A stretch of DNA of 64,000 nucleotides. Source: Oryzias latipes (lineage: Eukaryota; Chordata; Actinopteri; Beloniformes; Adrianichthyidae). Position numbers and translations under genes: made by a program. The notes below the pieces were generated by a model, which was given only the letters and a program-made list of their open reading frames with translations, did no database searches and was not told the DNA's origin. The stretch lies in the NCBI RefSeq assembly GCF_002234675.1, contig NC_019868.2:27604293-27668292 (forward strand), written 5' to 3'. Below, one piece after another: positions 11,903 to 22,219 of the stretch. Every line of letters starts with the position of its first letter. The stretch's first letter is position 1.

Positions 11903-13080
11903 AGCCCTATTTACTTAAACTGCCCATTTCGTGATTTTCTCAAGCCGTTTAGAGAATATATTCCACATATATATAATAATATATCACCTTTGGCACACTA
12001 AAGAATGTTTTTTTTTTAAATCAAATATTAGTTTTTTTTGCAGATAATTTTCCCACTTGGACGTTAGACAATTCGATCCCTGAGGCTCCGCCTTTCTGTC
12101 CTTGTGGGTGCCGCCCATATCATGGGGTCAACCTGGAACCGGCCTTGGTGGCGAGTCTGTGTTTCGCCAACGAAAACAGACATCAGAACTTTTGTAAAGA
12201 AGGATGTGCATGGTGTACGTAAATATAAAAGGAAAGCATTTAGCCGATTACGGCTAGCTCCACGGAGACACAATGGGTGTGTGTGTTAGCCTGGGGGCGG
12301 GGCTGGCAGCGCAGACTCTTCCTGGAAGGGTCGGTTCCTCACTTTGTGATGTCACAATTATTGACTGTATAATACTGGACGAATCGTGTGTGATATTACC
12401 CATCTAAAATGCCTTACTTCCGGTTCCAACCAAATGAAGTTAAGTCAGTCGCCATTTTTTGCGAAATGTCCTTCGCCATGTTGGAACCAGACGTCCTCAG
12501 TGAGCTGTGATTGGCCCGTCTACATTTATACGGTAACCACTCTCTCCAATCAGGAGAGCATGTTAGAAGGCCACAGCCCTACCACTGGAAGCGGGCTCAA
12601 GAGAATCTGTCAATCAAACGCCTCGAACGTTTAATGGGAGGCCACCTACTTTTACTGAGGCATCTGATTGGTCAGTTTTTATAACTTGGGCTGCAGAAAA
12701 AAATATGAAAAAAAGAGGATTAGCAAGAAATAATAAAAGGGGTCAGATCCAGAATGTTTCTTCTGACCAATACAATAACGGAGTAACAGCTGTTTAGTTC
12801 TCGATGGACGTCTATAGGATTTTGGCTTCTTGGAGCCACTTCCTGTTTGGAATGCCGGGGGGGGGGGGGGGGGGGGGGGGTTGCTCAGTCCAGATCACAT
12901 TTACTGTCAATGGACTGGGAGGGGCTGGTGCTCAGAGAGCAGGTTTATCATTTTTTAGGGGAATGATCAGAAATTGCTCAAAATACCCCTTTGGGGTTGT
13001 TTTTTATGAATATAACCTATAATGAACATAATAATGAACTTAAAGGCTAAAAAAAGTTGATTTTGTATGATGTAAGCCCT
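11903..13080. mobile_element. TTAA-flanked MITE family A, copy 2, interrupted
   Basis: Related to 7000-7577 along both arms, for example GGCTCCGCCTTTCTG, GTTAGCCTGGG, GGGAGGGGCTGGTGCTCAGA and TTTGGGGTTGTTTT. The right flank TTAA is at 13081-13084; the left flank is decayed to GTAA. The arms are separated by the inserted MITE at 12359-12911. Confidence 0.75.
12359..12911 (-). mobile_element. MITE family B, copy 2, nested in family A
   Basis: Termini ATTGACTGTATAATACTGGA and TCCAGATCACATTTACTGTCAAT are imperfect inverted repeats. The element sits between sequences that are nearly continuous in the empty site at 7390-7450. It contains a run of 24 G at 12857-12880. It is the inverted relative of 6613-6996. 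Confidence 0.75.
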
Positions 13081-13084
13081 TTAA

Positions 13085-15874
13085 AAGAGTCATGTGACTC
13101 ACAAAATCAATGTGTGTTACCTTTTTAATGGCAGTATCAATAACACGTCAGCAGGAGGTCATGTGACCGGCGTGCTCAGGGACGCAGAAAGGGGGGTGGG
13201 GGGGGCTCCTTTGAAGTCGCCCACTGTATTTATTCTTTACGAAAACAATTACAAAAACAAAACAGTACACGACAACTTGTTTTTGTGACAGTGAAAGAGA
13301 AAGAAGAAGCAGAAAAAACCTTATTTCTGCTACTTAAACTTAACTCTTGAAGCCATTGTTCATTTTTCCCCCCATCTCAAAACAATATACAAAATGACAA
13401 AAATACAATAAATGTGGTTTTAAGAACAACATAGAACTATAACACCCAACAATTCTTTGTGTTCATTTTTATGGACAATTACTTTTTTAACTTTGTTTTA
13501 ACCCTGAAGAACCCATTTGGTCAAATTTGGTCATAGTTTTTATTTATATATATGTATTTGAATTGTATTAACTCGTTTTGTTATTTTTATGTTATAATTC
13601 AATTCAATTTTATTTGTTTAATTCACAACAACAGTCGTCTCAATGGGCTTTGTAGGGGTATTTGTAAAGTGAACAAACAATCAAAAAGATCGTAGATGCA
13701 TAGAATTCAAAAGGTGAATACTAAACTTTACTTATTGAAGACTAAACTTTTAACTTTTATTCATGTTTTATTCTGTTTCCTTTTTTAAATAAATTTTTCA
13801 GTATCGTTCTTTTTTACCAAAAAAGAACAAACAAACAAACAAAAAAGGTCAAATTAACTTTAAAATCCCAGAATTAAACAGATCTCCAGTTTTAAATGTA
13901 TTGATTCATTAAGTCATCTTCATTATGTTCAACCAAAACGAAACAGAAAAAGGGTTTACTGTCCTGAGAAAATAAAAAAAGTTTGACTTTCAATGTTAAA
14001 GGACAATTTAGAGAAGTGAGTCTGGGATCGGGTTGCTTAGTATCCAGACATTTCTAAATGCACCCCTGGCTTCAAAAGTATGTGAAGTCGCAGGCACTGT
14101 CAGGGTTTTCCTGCTGGTGTAGAGCACAACACGTCTACAGCAGTGGTCTGAATCCCCCTGATTTTCTCATAAGAATAAAATAAATTTTGGGTCATAATGT
14201 TTCGGTTTTGTCTTTTCTGTATCATGGCAGGATTGTTTTCACTCTAACTGAATGAACAGAATGTAAGGTCACAGCAAAAAACAGAAGAAAGATCTGCTGC
14301 TTTGTGTTCTCCCCTAATGACCAAAGGATTTACTCAATAAGCCGTTCCTCCTAATTAATGCTCTAATTAGACTTCCTTCCTCTTGGTGCCACCAGTGCAC
14401 GTGCTCACACCAGCGAGGCTTCAACCTTCCGATGACCTGTGTTCGGGAGTCATGCACAGTACAGGTGTGCCGGCAATCAGACCTTACAGTGAACACATCT
14501 GAAGGAGAGCTGCTTTATATGTAGACCACGAGGATGCGGGAGACGCTGGAGGAACGGGAGAGGTTAGGAACCTGCAGGGAGGAGACGCGGCTGCAGCCTC
14601 TGCTGTGCTGCTGTTCAACAAGCCCGGGGATAAAATCTGCTCCCTGCAGGCGGATGAGAACGCCGTCAACATGAAATAAAGCATGCGCTCGCTGAGAGCG
14701 GGAGGGCAAGGCCCCAGGTCACACACACACACGACAGGATGCCGGGCCTCCACACAATCTCATCCACAAAAACAAACAGAGATTGTGGCGCTGGAGGATC
14801 ATCCTTTAAAAAGCGCTGTGAAGATTCTGAAACAGATGCTCGTGCTGCTGATGGGATCAACGTTGACAGAAACTAAACCTTCTGGTAAATGATGCATTCA
14901 ACTTGCTCCAAATCTTTGTTCTGATTTAAATTAATGAATAAAATGAATTTGTTGTAGTTAACAATTCACTTAATGTTGTCATTGATGCAGTTGGTTATAA
15001 AACATATTCAGATCCCACAGGATCAAACGGATTTGTTTGTTTTTGTTGTTTTTTTCGTATTTGGATCAAATATTGACTTCTGTGGATCTATAAAAAAGTT
15101 TTATTCCCCTCCAAAGGAGTAAATGATTGGCAGCATGACGATGTGGAAGTGTGTGATCTTTTTGCTGCAGGACTTTAGCTGGTGAGGCTGCTTTTTCGTC
15201 CCTAAATGGATTCCGAAATGTGACCCACTTGACTTTGGAGATGGGATAAAACAGTCTTCGACCTCGTTTCAGGTCAGTTTAATGTTAGTCGGGAGTCGTC
15301 ATACTTCAGGCATCAAAAATGTGCCTCCAAGATGAGCTTCAACCAGGAACCCAAATCCAATATTTCCCCTAATACTATATAGATTCTTGTCATTATTTTC
15401 CCCTGAAATGATAGATTCCCACACATCTCACTGCAATTTACAGGTACAGAAAATGCTCTTGACCTACTAGATTTTATTTATTTTCATTATCTTTTGTCGC
15501 CATCTACTGGTTGCAAATCAAGCTCCCAATCAGGGTTCAGAACATTTTATTTTACTGCACAGTTTGCTCGTTTATTTATTTATTGGCATTTTTTAGGCTT
15601 TTGCCTTAATTTATTGACCTAAAAATATCATTAATGTTTTCATTGAAGTGTGTGATCTATGCTGCAAACACTTTTTTTTTTTCTTATAAAAATGACTGTA
15701 TAGTGCTGTAAATAACACAAGCTAATCTATTATCAGAAGATGAAAGTTGCAGATCTAGTTAGAAAATTTGATTTACACACATGGATCATAACTTATTTCA
15801 AGACTATGAAATTAAACCCATACATCTTTATGTTCACAGGTTTATAGAAGTCATTATTCGTTTTTTTAATCATT
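13085..15874. other. AT-rich intergenic interval with old repeat fragments
   Basis: A degraded copy of the common fish repeat starting TTCAATTCAATTTTATTTG lies near 13595-13690. A CpG-rich patch at 14500-14720 contains an exon-like ORF (acceptor TTTATATGTAG at 14524, stop overlapping an AATAAA at about 14673). No gene could be assigned. Confidence 0.45.
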
Positions 15875-16008
15875 AAATCAGATTATTTGACTTCCGGTTA
15901 TGGCGGCCATGTGAAAAGTCGTGTTTTCTGCCGCTCTGCAGCTCGTGCTATACCAGGAACTTTACTTGCTGCTATCCAAAACTAAATTACAAGAGGAATG
16001 AAGGAATA

Positions 16009-16881
16009 ATGCCTAAAAAACCTAAAACTGGAAAAGAAACAGCTGAAAATTCTAAGCAACCCAAGTTAACGGAGTTTCGTCTTCGAGGGGAAGCGCAGAA
16101 GGCTAACGCTGCCACTGTCCAAATGGCGGAGACGCGCGAGGAGGAAAGCAGCAAGGTGGATAAAATACTGTCTGTTGTGACCTCCATGAAGACAGACTTT
16201 TCTACAAGATTTGACAAACTTTTATTGGCAGTCGAAGACATAAAACGGGAACTGAATGATTGCGCTGAACGAGTGACACAAACGGAGGTGCGCATTTCCA
16301 ACACGGAGGACGACATCAGCGTTTTGCAGGCCAAGGTGAGCGCACTGGAAGCAAAAGGAAAAGTTCTGGAGGACAAAGTCTTAGATTTGGAATCAAGATC
16401 AAGGCGGAACAATTTAAGACTTGTCAATTTGCCAGAAGGAGCTGAAGGACAGGACCCGTGCCTGTTCTTGGAAAAGTGGCTTCCAGAGGCGCTCGGCACC
16501 GAAATGCTTCAGACTCCGCTGACCATAGAAAGAGCGCACCGAATCGGACCGCGGAGAGACGGCAACGCTCCACCTCGCACTCTCATCATGAGATTCCTTA
16601 ACTATAAGGATAAGCTGGCTGTTGTCTCTGCGGCGCGGGCCAAAAAGGATCTTCGCTACAAGGAGCAGCGGATCCGATTCTACCCGGACCTCGCGGCGGG
16701 AGTGCACCAGCTTCAGAAACAGTTCGACTCGGTTCGAGAGGATCTGCGCAGATTGGGGATAAAGCACGGAGTGATCCACCCAGCAAAGTTACTGGTGACC
16801 TACGAGGGGAAGACGCACGCCTTTAAAACACCGACAGAGGGTCGAGAGTTTCTCAAGAAGATCCAGAAGAACTCCGAGTGA
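16009..16881 (+). CDS. L1 ORF1 protein (RNA-binding chaperone)
   Basis: A 290-residue protein expected to trimerise and coat LINE RNA to form the ribonucleoprotein used in retrotransposition. The N-terminus is basic and low in complexity (residues 1-45). A heptad-rich coiled coil spans about 48-132. An RRM-like domain then begins at RRNNLRLVNLPEG (132-144) and a basic C-terminal domain covers about 205-286 (RIRFYPDLAAGV, then LLVTYEGKTHAFKTP). Coiled coil, RRM and CTD in this order is the L1 ORF1p (Transposase_22) architecture. The start chosen is the first ATG of the long frame, following AGGAATA. The ORF is uninterrupted. No CCHC knuckle of the Tx1/R2 kind is seen. Confidence 0.93.
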   Translation: MPKKPKTGKETAENSKQPKLTEFRLRGEAQKANAATVQMAETREEESSKVDKILSVVTSMKTDFSTRFDKLLLAVEDIKRELNDCAERVTQTEVRISNTEDDISVLQAKVSALEAKGKVLEDKVLDLESRSRRNNLRLVNLPEGAEGQDPCLFLEKWLPEALGTEMLQTPLTIERAHRIGPRRDGNAPPRTLIMRFLNYKDKLAVVSAARAKKDLRYKEQRIRFYPDLAAGVHQLQKQFDSVREDLRRLGIKHGVIHPAKLLVTYEGKTHAFKTPTEGREFLKKIQKNSE

Positions 16882-17422
16882 AAGTGATTCTGATCTGACA
16901 TACTATTCTCTCAACAGTTGTGAGAAACAGGTAACGGGACGGTAAAATTGACATTCCAATATGGAAACATCTGAGTGACTTTTTTTTCTTCTAACCTTAT
17001 TTTTCTTTTTCTTAATTAATAATATTTTTTGAAACAATTTCTACAACTGTATACATTATGTGAAAATTAGCAGCGTAGTAAAAATATTTTGGTCAAGGCA
17101 CGACCAGCAGTGGCGTTAATGTTCGATTTGAGCGACATGGGCAGACTGCTCCTCCCAGAGAGAGGATCAGGCACGTGCCATGGCGGGAGACACAATGTGG
17201 GGGGAGGGAAACCCATTCAGTTGGGTAAATGGGGTAACGGGTGTTCAAGTTTGGTGTTTTGGATATGTTCTCTTATATCCAGGTTAGTTAGGCTTCTCTT
17301 TAAAAAAATGTTCATTGTATTATGTGAAAGTTTCACAGCAGCTGAAAAGAAATACAGATCTCTTTTTTTTCAAGAGATAATTTACTCTAAATGCAAATAA
17401 GTACTTTGATCTGTCCAAATCA

Positions 17423-20400
17423 ATGCAAGGAGTAGATCTAAACTTTGTAACATGGAATTGCAGGGGATTGCAACGTTTCAAAAAGGTCAAAAAAGTAATA
17501 AACAAAATAAAAGATATGGGGTCCAAAATAGTCTTTCTTCAGGAGACCCATCTTCTAGAGGAAGACGAAAAAAGAATTAGAAGAAGGTGGCGAGGGAGCA
17601 TATTTGCTTCAGCATTTTCTTCCAGAGCAAGAGGAGTGATGACCCTTATTCATGAATCTGTACCATTCCATGTCAGTAATGTGATTAAAGACAAGAGGGG
17701 TAGATATTTAATAATACAAGGATCATTATTGTTGGAAACATTAAATTTGGTTAATATTTACGGTCCTAATTCTGATGATTTTAAGTTTTACGAAGACCTG
17801 TTCCTTACACTTTCAGCGCTGCCCGGGCAATTTATAATAGCTGGGGACTTTAACTGTACCTTAAATCCAAGCCAGGATAGATCCACAGGAACTGACCAAA
17901 CTCATAACAACTGTAGACTGAGTATTCTGAGATCAATGAAAGAACTAAAACTGCTAGATATTTGGAGGGAATTAAATCAGCAAACCAAGGCCTATTCATG
18001 CTATTCTGCAACATTTCAAACCTACTCACGTATAGATTATTTCCTAATTTCTTCTGAATTGATGTCCAAAATCCAAAAATGTACATATGATAATATTGTA
18101 ATTTCGGACCATGCTCCATGTTGCCTAGTATACAGGGATGAAAAAATATCCAGCGATCCTCCTAGATGGCGATTCCAACACAAATGGCTGCAGGACGGAG
18201 AGTTTGTTAAATACATAGGAAAACAAATTGATGACTTTTTCTACTTCAACACAAATCAAACTTCAGCCTGCATTAGATGGGATGCCTTTAAGGCATTTCT
18301 CAGAGGCAAAATAATTAGTTACACAAGCTATAAAAATAAGAAAGACAAACAAAATTTTGCACAACTAGAGAACAAAATAAAACACACACAACAAAAAATA
18401 TATGAAAATGGGGATCTGGAAGCAAAAAAAGAGTTATTACTCCTAAGAGCAGAATATGACAAACAGTCCAGTAACAGGGCTGCATCAAGCCTTTTAAGGT
18501 TAAAACAAACATTTTATGAACAAGGTGACAAGGCTGGAAAATTATTGGCATGGCAAATAAAACAACTGGAAACTAAAACCTCTATCACATGTATCACAAA
18601 AAATGAACAAAACTTAGTCAATCCAAAAGATATCAACGACGCCTTTAGAGAGTATTACCAGAAACTGTATGACGCTCAAGGGAACTGCAATCCTACTGAC
18701 ATTAATAGTTTCCTAAATAGGCTGAATATTCCAGTTATCTCAAATGAGAATAAGATCAATTTGAATTTAAAGTTTAATAACATAGAAGTCGCACAAACTA
18801 TTGAAAACATGAAATCAGGAAAAAGTCCAGGTCCAGATGGTATTCCGATTGAAATATATAAAAAATTTAAGGATAAATTGCTAACACCCCTACTGGAAAT
18901 GTTTACTGAGGCATTTGAAAAAGAATGTCTTCCACTCTCCATGAATCAAGCCCTTATCACATTACTGCCAAAACCAGGTAAACCACCTAACAAATGCGAG
19001 AATATGAGGCCTATTAGTTTACTGAATTCTGATCTTAAAATTATTTGCAAATTGTTAGCAAGGCGTCTCCAAAACGTTCTGCCACATATAATAAATAGAG
19101 ATCAGAATGGCTTTGTTGCTGGAAGACTAGGATCTCATAATGTGAGAAGAGTTTTAAATATCATTCATCATAAAAAAGAAAACAGAGATACTGCTCTCCT
19201 GTCATTAGATGCAGAAAAAGCATTTGATAGGGTTGAGTGGCCCTATCTTTTCAGTATCTTGGAAAGATTTGGATGCGGATCCAACTTTATAAAATGGATC
19301 AAGATTTTGTATAAAGACCCGACAGCGGAAGTTTTAACAAATAGAAATTTCTCTAAGCCAATTAAAATTAAGAGAGGATGTCGGCAAGGATGTCCTCTCT
19401 CTCCTTTGCTTTTTACTTTAGCAATAGAACCATTTGCAGCAGCGATTCGTGCACATACACAGATAACTGGAATCACAGTAGGACCCACTGAACACAAAAT
19501 TTCTTTGTTTGCAGACGATGTCATTTTATATTTGAGTAACCTTACTTCATCAATCCCAGCAGTGCTGGAAGTGATTCAAATATTTGGAAGTATTTCAGGA
19601 TATAAAGTGAATAATGCAAAATCCTCAATTTTAATGCTAAATTCTATGGAAAGGCAAAACCCCACTTCCAAAACATCTCACTTTAAAGTAGTTGAACATT
19701 TTGAATACTTAGGAGTGATAATTGTACCAAAGCTGGAAGAAGTTGTCCAACGTAACTATGATTACTTAAAAGAAAAAATCAAAGATTCAATAGACAGATG
19801 GATGAAGCTGCCCATAACTATAATGGGAAGAATAAATATCCTAAAAATGAACGTATTGCCAAAACTGCTATACTTGTTCCAAAATATCCCTCTGGCACCC
19901 CCTCTAGAATTATTTGCTTGGTTAAAGAAAATCACAGTAGCCTTTATATGGAACAACAGAAAACCTAAACTCCGTCTTACTTTACTATACTTACCATTTG
20001 ATAGAGGGGGGCTAAAATGCCCTAATTTTAAGCATTACTTCTGGGCTACACATCTGCGCTCCATTATGTTTTACTTCTCTAATGAGAATAATCCACATTG
20101 GGTGGAAATGGAGTCCCACAATTTAAAAATACCTTTACCGTCGTTCTTATACTCCGAAAAAATAAGAAAGTTACAAAGACAAATCAAAAATCCTTTCTTG
20201 AAACATATGATAAAGGTCTGGTTTGAGGTCAAAAACTATTTAAAAGAAGTAAATTCTTTATCACAATTCAGCCCAATCTGGGGTAACCAGTTTTTTTTAC
20301 CAGGAAGAATGGATACAACGTTTAAAACGTGGGCATCCAAAGGACTTAGAACAATTAGAGATTTGTACCCCCCACAGTCTGATACCTTTATGTCCTTTGA

Positions 20401-21211
20401 GGAGCTAAAATCTATGTACGACCTGGATAAAAAACACTACTTTAAATATCTTCAGTTAAGAAGCTTTGTGAATGCAAACCAAAAGAGTCTTAACAAAATT
20501 CCTTTTTCACAGCTGGAAACCCAGATGATGAAAAACAAATTAAGAAAAGGCATAATTTCAGACCTCTATAACTTATTGACATCTAATATATCAGAGAACT
20601 CAAATGGTAAATTAAAATCATGGAATGATGACTTATCACTCAATATTAATGAAAATGATTGGACAAGGGCATGTTGTAAGATTCATTCTATGTCTATTAA
20701 CAGTCGACTGAGAATACTACAATTTAAATGGTTAATGCGTTTATATACAACACCAGTGCAACTAAATAAATATAATAAGAACATACCAGATGTTTGTGCA
20801 AAATGTGGATTTAAAGGCACATTGAAGCATTGCATGTGGGAATGTCACCAAATACAAATCTTTTTGGAAGAAGTTAAAATTACAATAGAAAAAATAATCT
20901 CAAAACAACTTACATTGAGCCCTACCCTATTTCTTTTGAATATATATCCAGTGAAACATAATTTTAGTAATACAGAGAGTACATTTATTGATATCAGTTT
21001 CTTAACGGCTAAAAGGTGTATTGCACAGGCTTGGAAAAACATGAGCAGACCTAGCATAAATCAGTGGCTAAAACAAATGTTGTATTGCCTTCCTTTGGAA
21101 AGAATAATGTATATCCATAAAAGCAAACAACACCTATTTGAGGAAATTTGGGGACCCTTTATTAATTATATTCAAAAATTAGAACTAATAGATGATTCAA
21201 CAGATTTTTGA
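17423..21211 (+). CDS. L1 ORF2 protein: endonuclease and reverse transcriptase
   Basis: A 1,262-residue polyprotein that nicks target DNA and primes reverse transcription of LINE RNA there. The APE-type endonuclease fills about residues 5-235 and has all expected motifs: WNCRGL with N12, QETHL with E41, GDFN with D142 and N144, RIDYF, and SDH at 228-230. Reverse transcriptase covers about 440-760, with LDAEKAFDR (D596), [13 protein letters not shown] and FADD (F696-D699). The C-terminus has CX2CX7HX4C (C1125, C1128, H1136, C1141), like the L1 C-terminal cysteine motif. Length fits the family (about 1,250-1,275). No stop or frameshift was found. It is preceded by 541 bp after ORF1, longer than in mammalian L1. 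Confidence 0.96.
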   Translation: MQGVDLNFVTWNCRGLQRFKKVKKVINKIKDMGSKIVFLQETHLLEEDEKRIRRRWRGSIFASAFSSRARGVMTLIHESVPFHVSNVIKDKRGRYLIIQGSLLLETLNLVNIYGPNSDDFKFYEDLFLTLSALPGQFIIAGDFNCTLNPSQDRSTGTDQTHNNCRLSILRSMKELKLLDIWRELNQQTKAYSCYSATFQTYSRIDYFLISSELMSKIQKCTYDNIVISDHAPCCLVYRDEKISSDPPRWRFQHKWLQDGEFVKYIGKQIDDFFYFNTNQTSACIRWDAFKAFLRGKIISYTSYKNKKDKQNFAQLENKIKHTQQKIYENGDLEAKKELLLLRAEYDKQSSNRAASSLLRLKQTFYEQGDKAGKLLAWQIKQLETKTSITCITKNEQNLVNPKDINDAFREYYQKLYDAQGNCNPTDINSFLNRLNIPVISNENKINLNLKFNNIEVAQTIENMKSGKSPGPDGIPIEIYKKFKDKLLTPLLEMFTEAFEKECLPLSMNQALITLLPKPGKPPNKCENMRPISLLNSDLKIICKLLARRLQNVLPHIINRDQNGFVAGRLGSHNVRRVLNIIHHKKENRDTALLSLDAEKAFDRVEWPYLFSILERFGCGSNFIKWIKILYKDPTAEVLTNRNFSKPIKIKRGCRQGCPLSPLLFTLAIEPFAAAIRAHTQITGITVGPTEHKISLFADDVILYLSNLTSSIPAVLEVIQIFGSISGYKVNNAKSSILMLNSMERQNPTSKTSHFKVVEHFEYLGVIIVPKLEEVVQRNYDYLKEKIKDSIDRWMKLPITIMGRINILKMNVLPKLLYLFQNIPLAPPLELFAWLKKITVAFIWNNRKPKLRLTLLYLPFDRGGLKCPNFKHYFWATHLRSIMFYFSNENNPHWVEMESHNLKIPLPSFLYSEKIRKLQRQIKNPFLKHMIKVWFEVKNYLKEVNSLSQFSPIWGNQFFLPGRMDTTFKTWASKGLRTIRDLYPPQSDTFMSFEELKSMYDLDKKHYFKYLQLRSFVNANQKSLNKIPFSQLETQMMKNKLRKGIISDLYNLLTSNISENSNGKLKSWNDDLSLNINENDWTRACCKIHSMSINSRLRILQFKWLMRLYTTPVQLNKYNKNIPDVCAKCGFKGTLKHCMWECHQIQIFLEEVKITIEKIISKQLTLSPTLFLLNIYPVKHNFSNTESTFIDISFLTAKRCIAQAWKNMSRPSINQWLKQMLYCLPLERIMYIHKSKQHLFEEIWGPFINYIQKLELIDDSTDF

Positions 21212-21670
21212 TCTCAACTGCACAGAATTTTGCAACCACAGTTTAAAAGCTTTTGAAAAGGAGAGCTGTGATGGTATCATGTAAGAGAAGCAATGTTCGT
21301 TGTTAAGTTTTGTTTTATGTAATTATTTTTATTTGTTTGAGTGCAGATATTTGTTTTGAGTGAAATGTCATACAATACAGTTTAGTTTTTTTATTTTTAT
21401 TTTTTTTTTTTTTATTATTTTATTTCCTTTTTGCTTTTTGTCTTTTTATAAGGAAAACGTAACTGGTATTATTGAAGTTGCTGTGTTGTTATGACTAATT
21501 CTTTAAATAAAAAGTTGTGGAAAAAAAAAAAAAAAATCAGATTATTTAATGGTGGTGTGTCCCTTCAAGTTCTCGTCAAGACTAAATAAGTCTGTTGTTC
21601 TTTAAATTTGCACGTTAAAGAGGTCTTTCGCTTTAAAAAGAGTTATTTTCTTTGTTTGTTTATTGTTTAA

Positions 21671-21874
21671 CCCTTGTGCTATCCTAGGCACTTTAACATT
21701 GGGAGTTGGGTCATCTAGACCCACTAGACAGTGCCCTGAACCTTTTTTCTTCAATGATTTGTGATCTTCACTGGTGTCCATGGATTACATGAAATCTTTC
21801 CACCTTTATCCACCTTTGTCATGGTAGGGAGAACACGTCAATGGAAGGGGGGGTCATCTAAGATAGCCCAAGGG
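21671..21874 (+). mobile_element. piggyBac-like MITE family C, copy 2
   Basis: A 204-bp element from CCCTTGTGCTATC to GATAGCCCAAGGG, with perfect TTAA duplications at 21667-21670 and 21875-21878. This best-preserved copy sets the family borders. Confidence 0.95.
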
Positions 21875-22191
21875 TTAAAAAAGCCTCATTTCAACTTGTC
21901 TTATAAAAGTAAGACTAAACATGTTTTATGAATTATTTCGTTTGTTTATATGACTAAATGTTATATTCAGTCTGATAAATTAGAGATTAAACTTCTACAT
22001 ATTTCCAATTTTTTCAGAATATCACAGAAACAGCACAGTGATCAACAAAATATTGTTTGATTTTTTTTTGTTTTTTTAGGGATAACAGTTAAATGTGTTT
22101 CAGGGACCTTGCATTCATGCAACTGACCGGTAGGTGGCAGCCTATACGAACTGAAAGCCCACGAGCAGAAGCGAACAGCCGAAGAAGAGCA

Positions 22192-22205
22192 ACAACCATA
22201 GCAAC
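22192..22205 (+). promoter_or_regulatory. X-box-like RFX site upstream of tctn1
   Basis: ACAACCATAGCAAC fits the RFX X-box layout: half site, AT spacer, half site. The right half AGCAAC is perfect and the left half has one mismatch at its first base. It lies 14 bp before the tctn1 ATG, so it would fall in the 5' UTR or promoter. RFX factors drive many ciliary genes, which fits tctn1. Function is inferred. Confidence 0.45.
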
Positions 22206-22219
22206 GGTCTATAACAAGT

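Larger units (their letters stand above)
15889..21533 (+). mobile_element. full-length L1-type LINE retrotransposon
   Basis: A 5.6-kb element with a short 5' UTR (about 120 bp), ORF1 (16009-16881), an inter-ORF region of 541 bp, ORF2 (17423-21211), a 3' UTR with AATAAA at 21506-21511 and an A-tail from 21521. Perfect 14-bp target-site duplications AAATCAGATTATTT lie at 15875-15888 and 21534-21547. The bottom-strand nick read from the duplication is GATTT/AATG, close to the known TTTT/AA preference of L1 endonuclease. Both ORFs are free of stops. The element looks young and may be competent, though activity cannot be seen from sequence. Confidence 0.97.

Noticed and set aside
14484..14753. 89-aa minus-strand ORF
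   Set aside because: Open because of CpG-rich composition; no motif or splice context on that strand.
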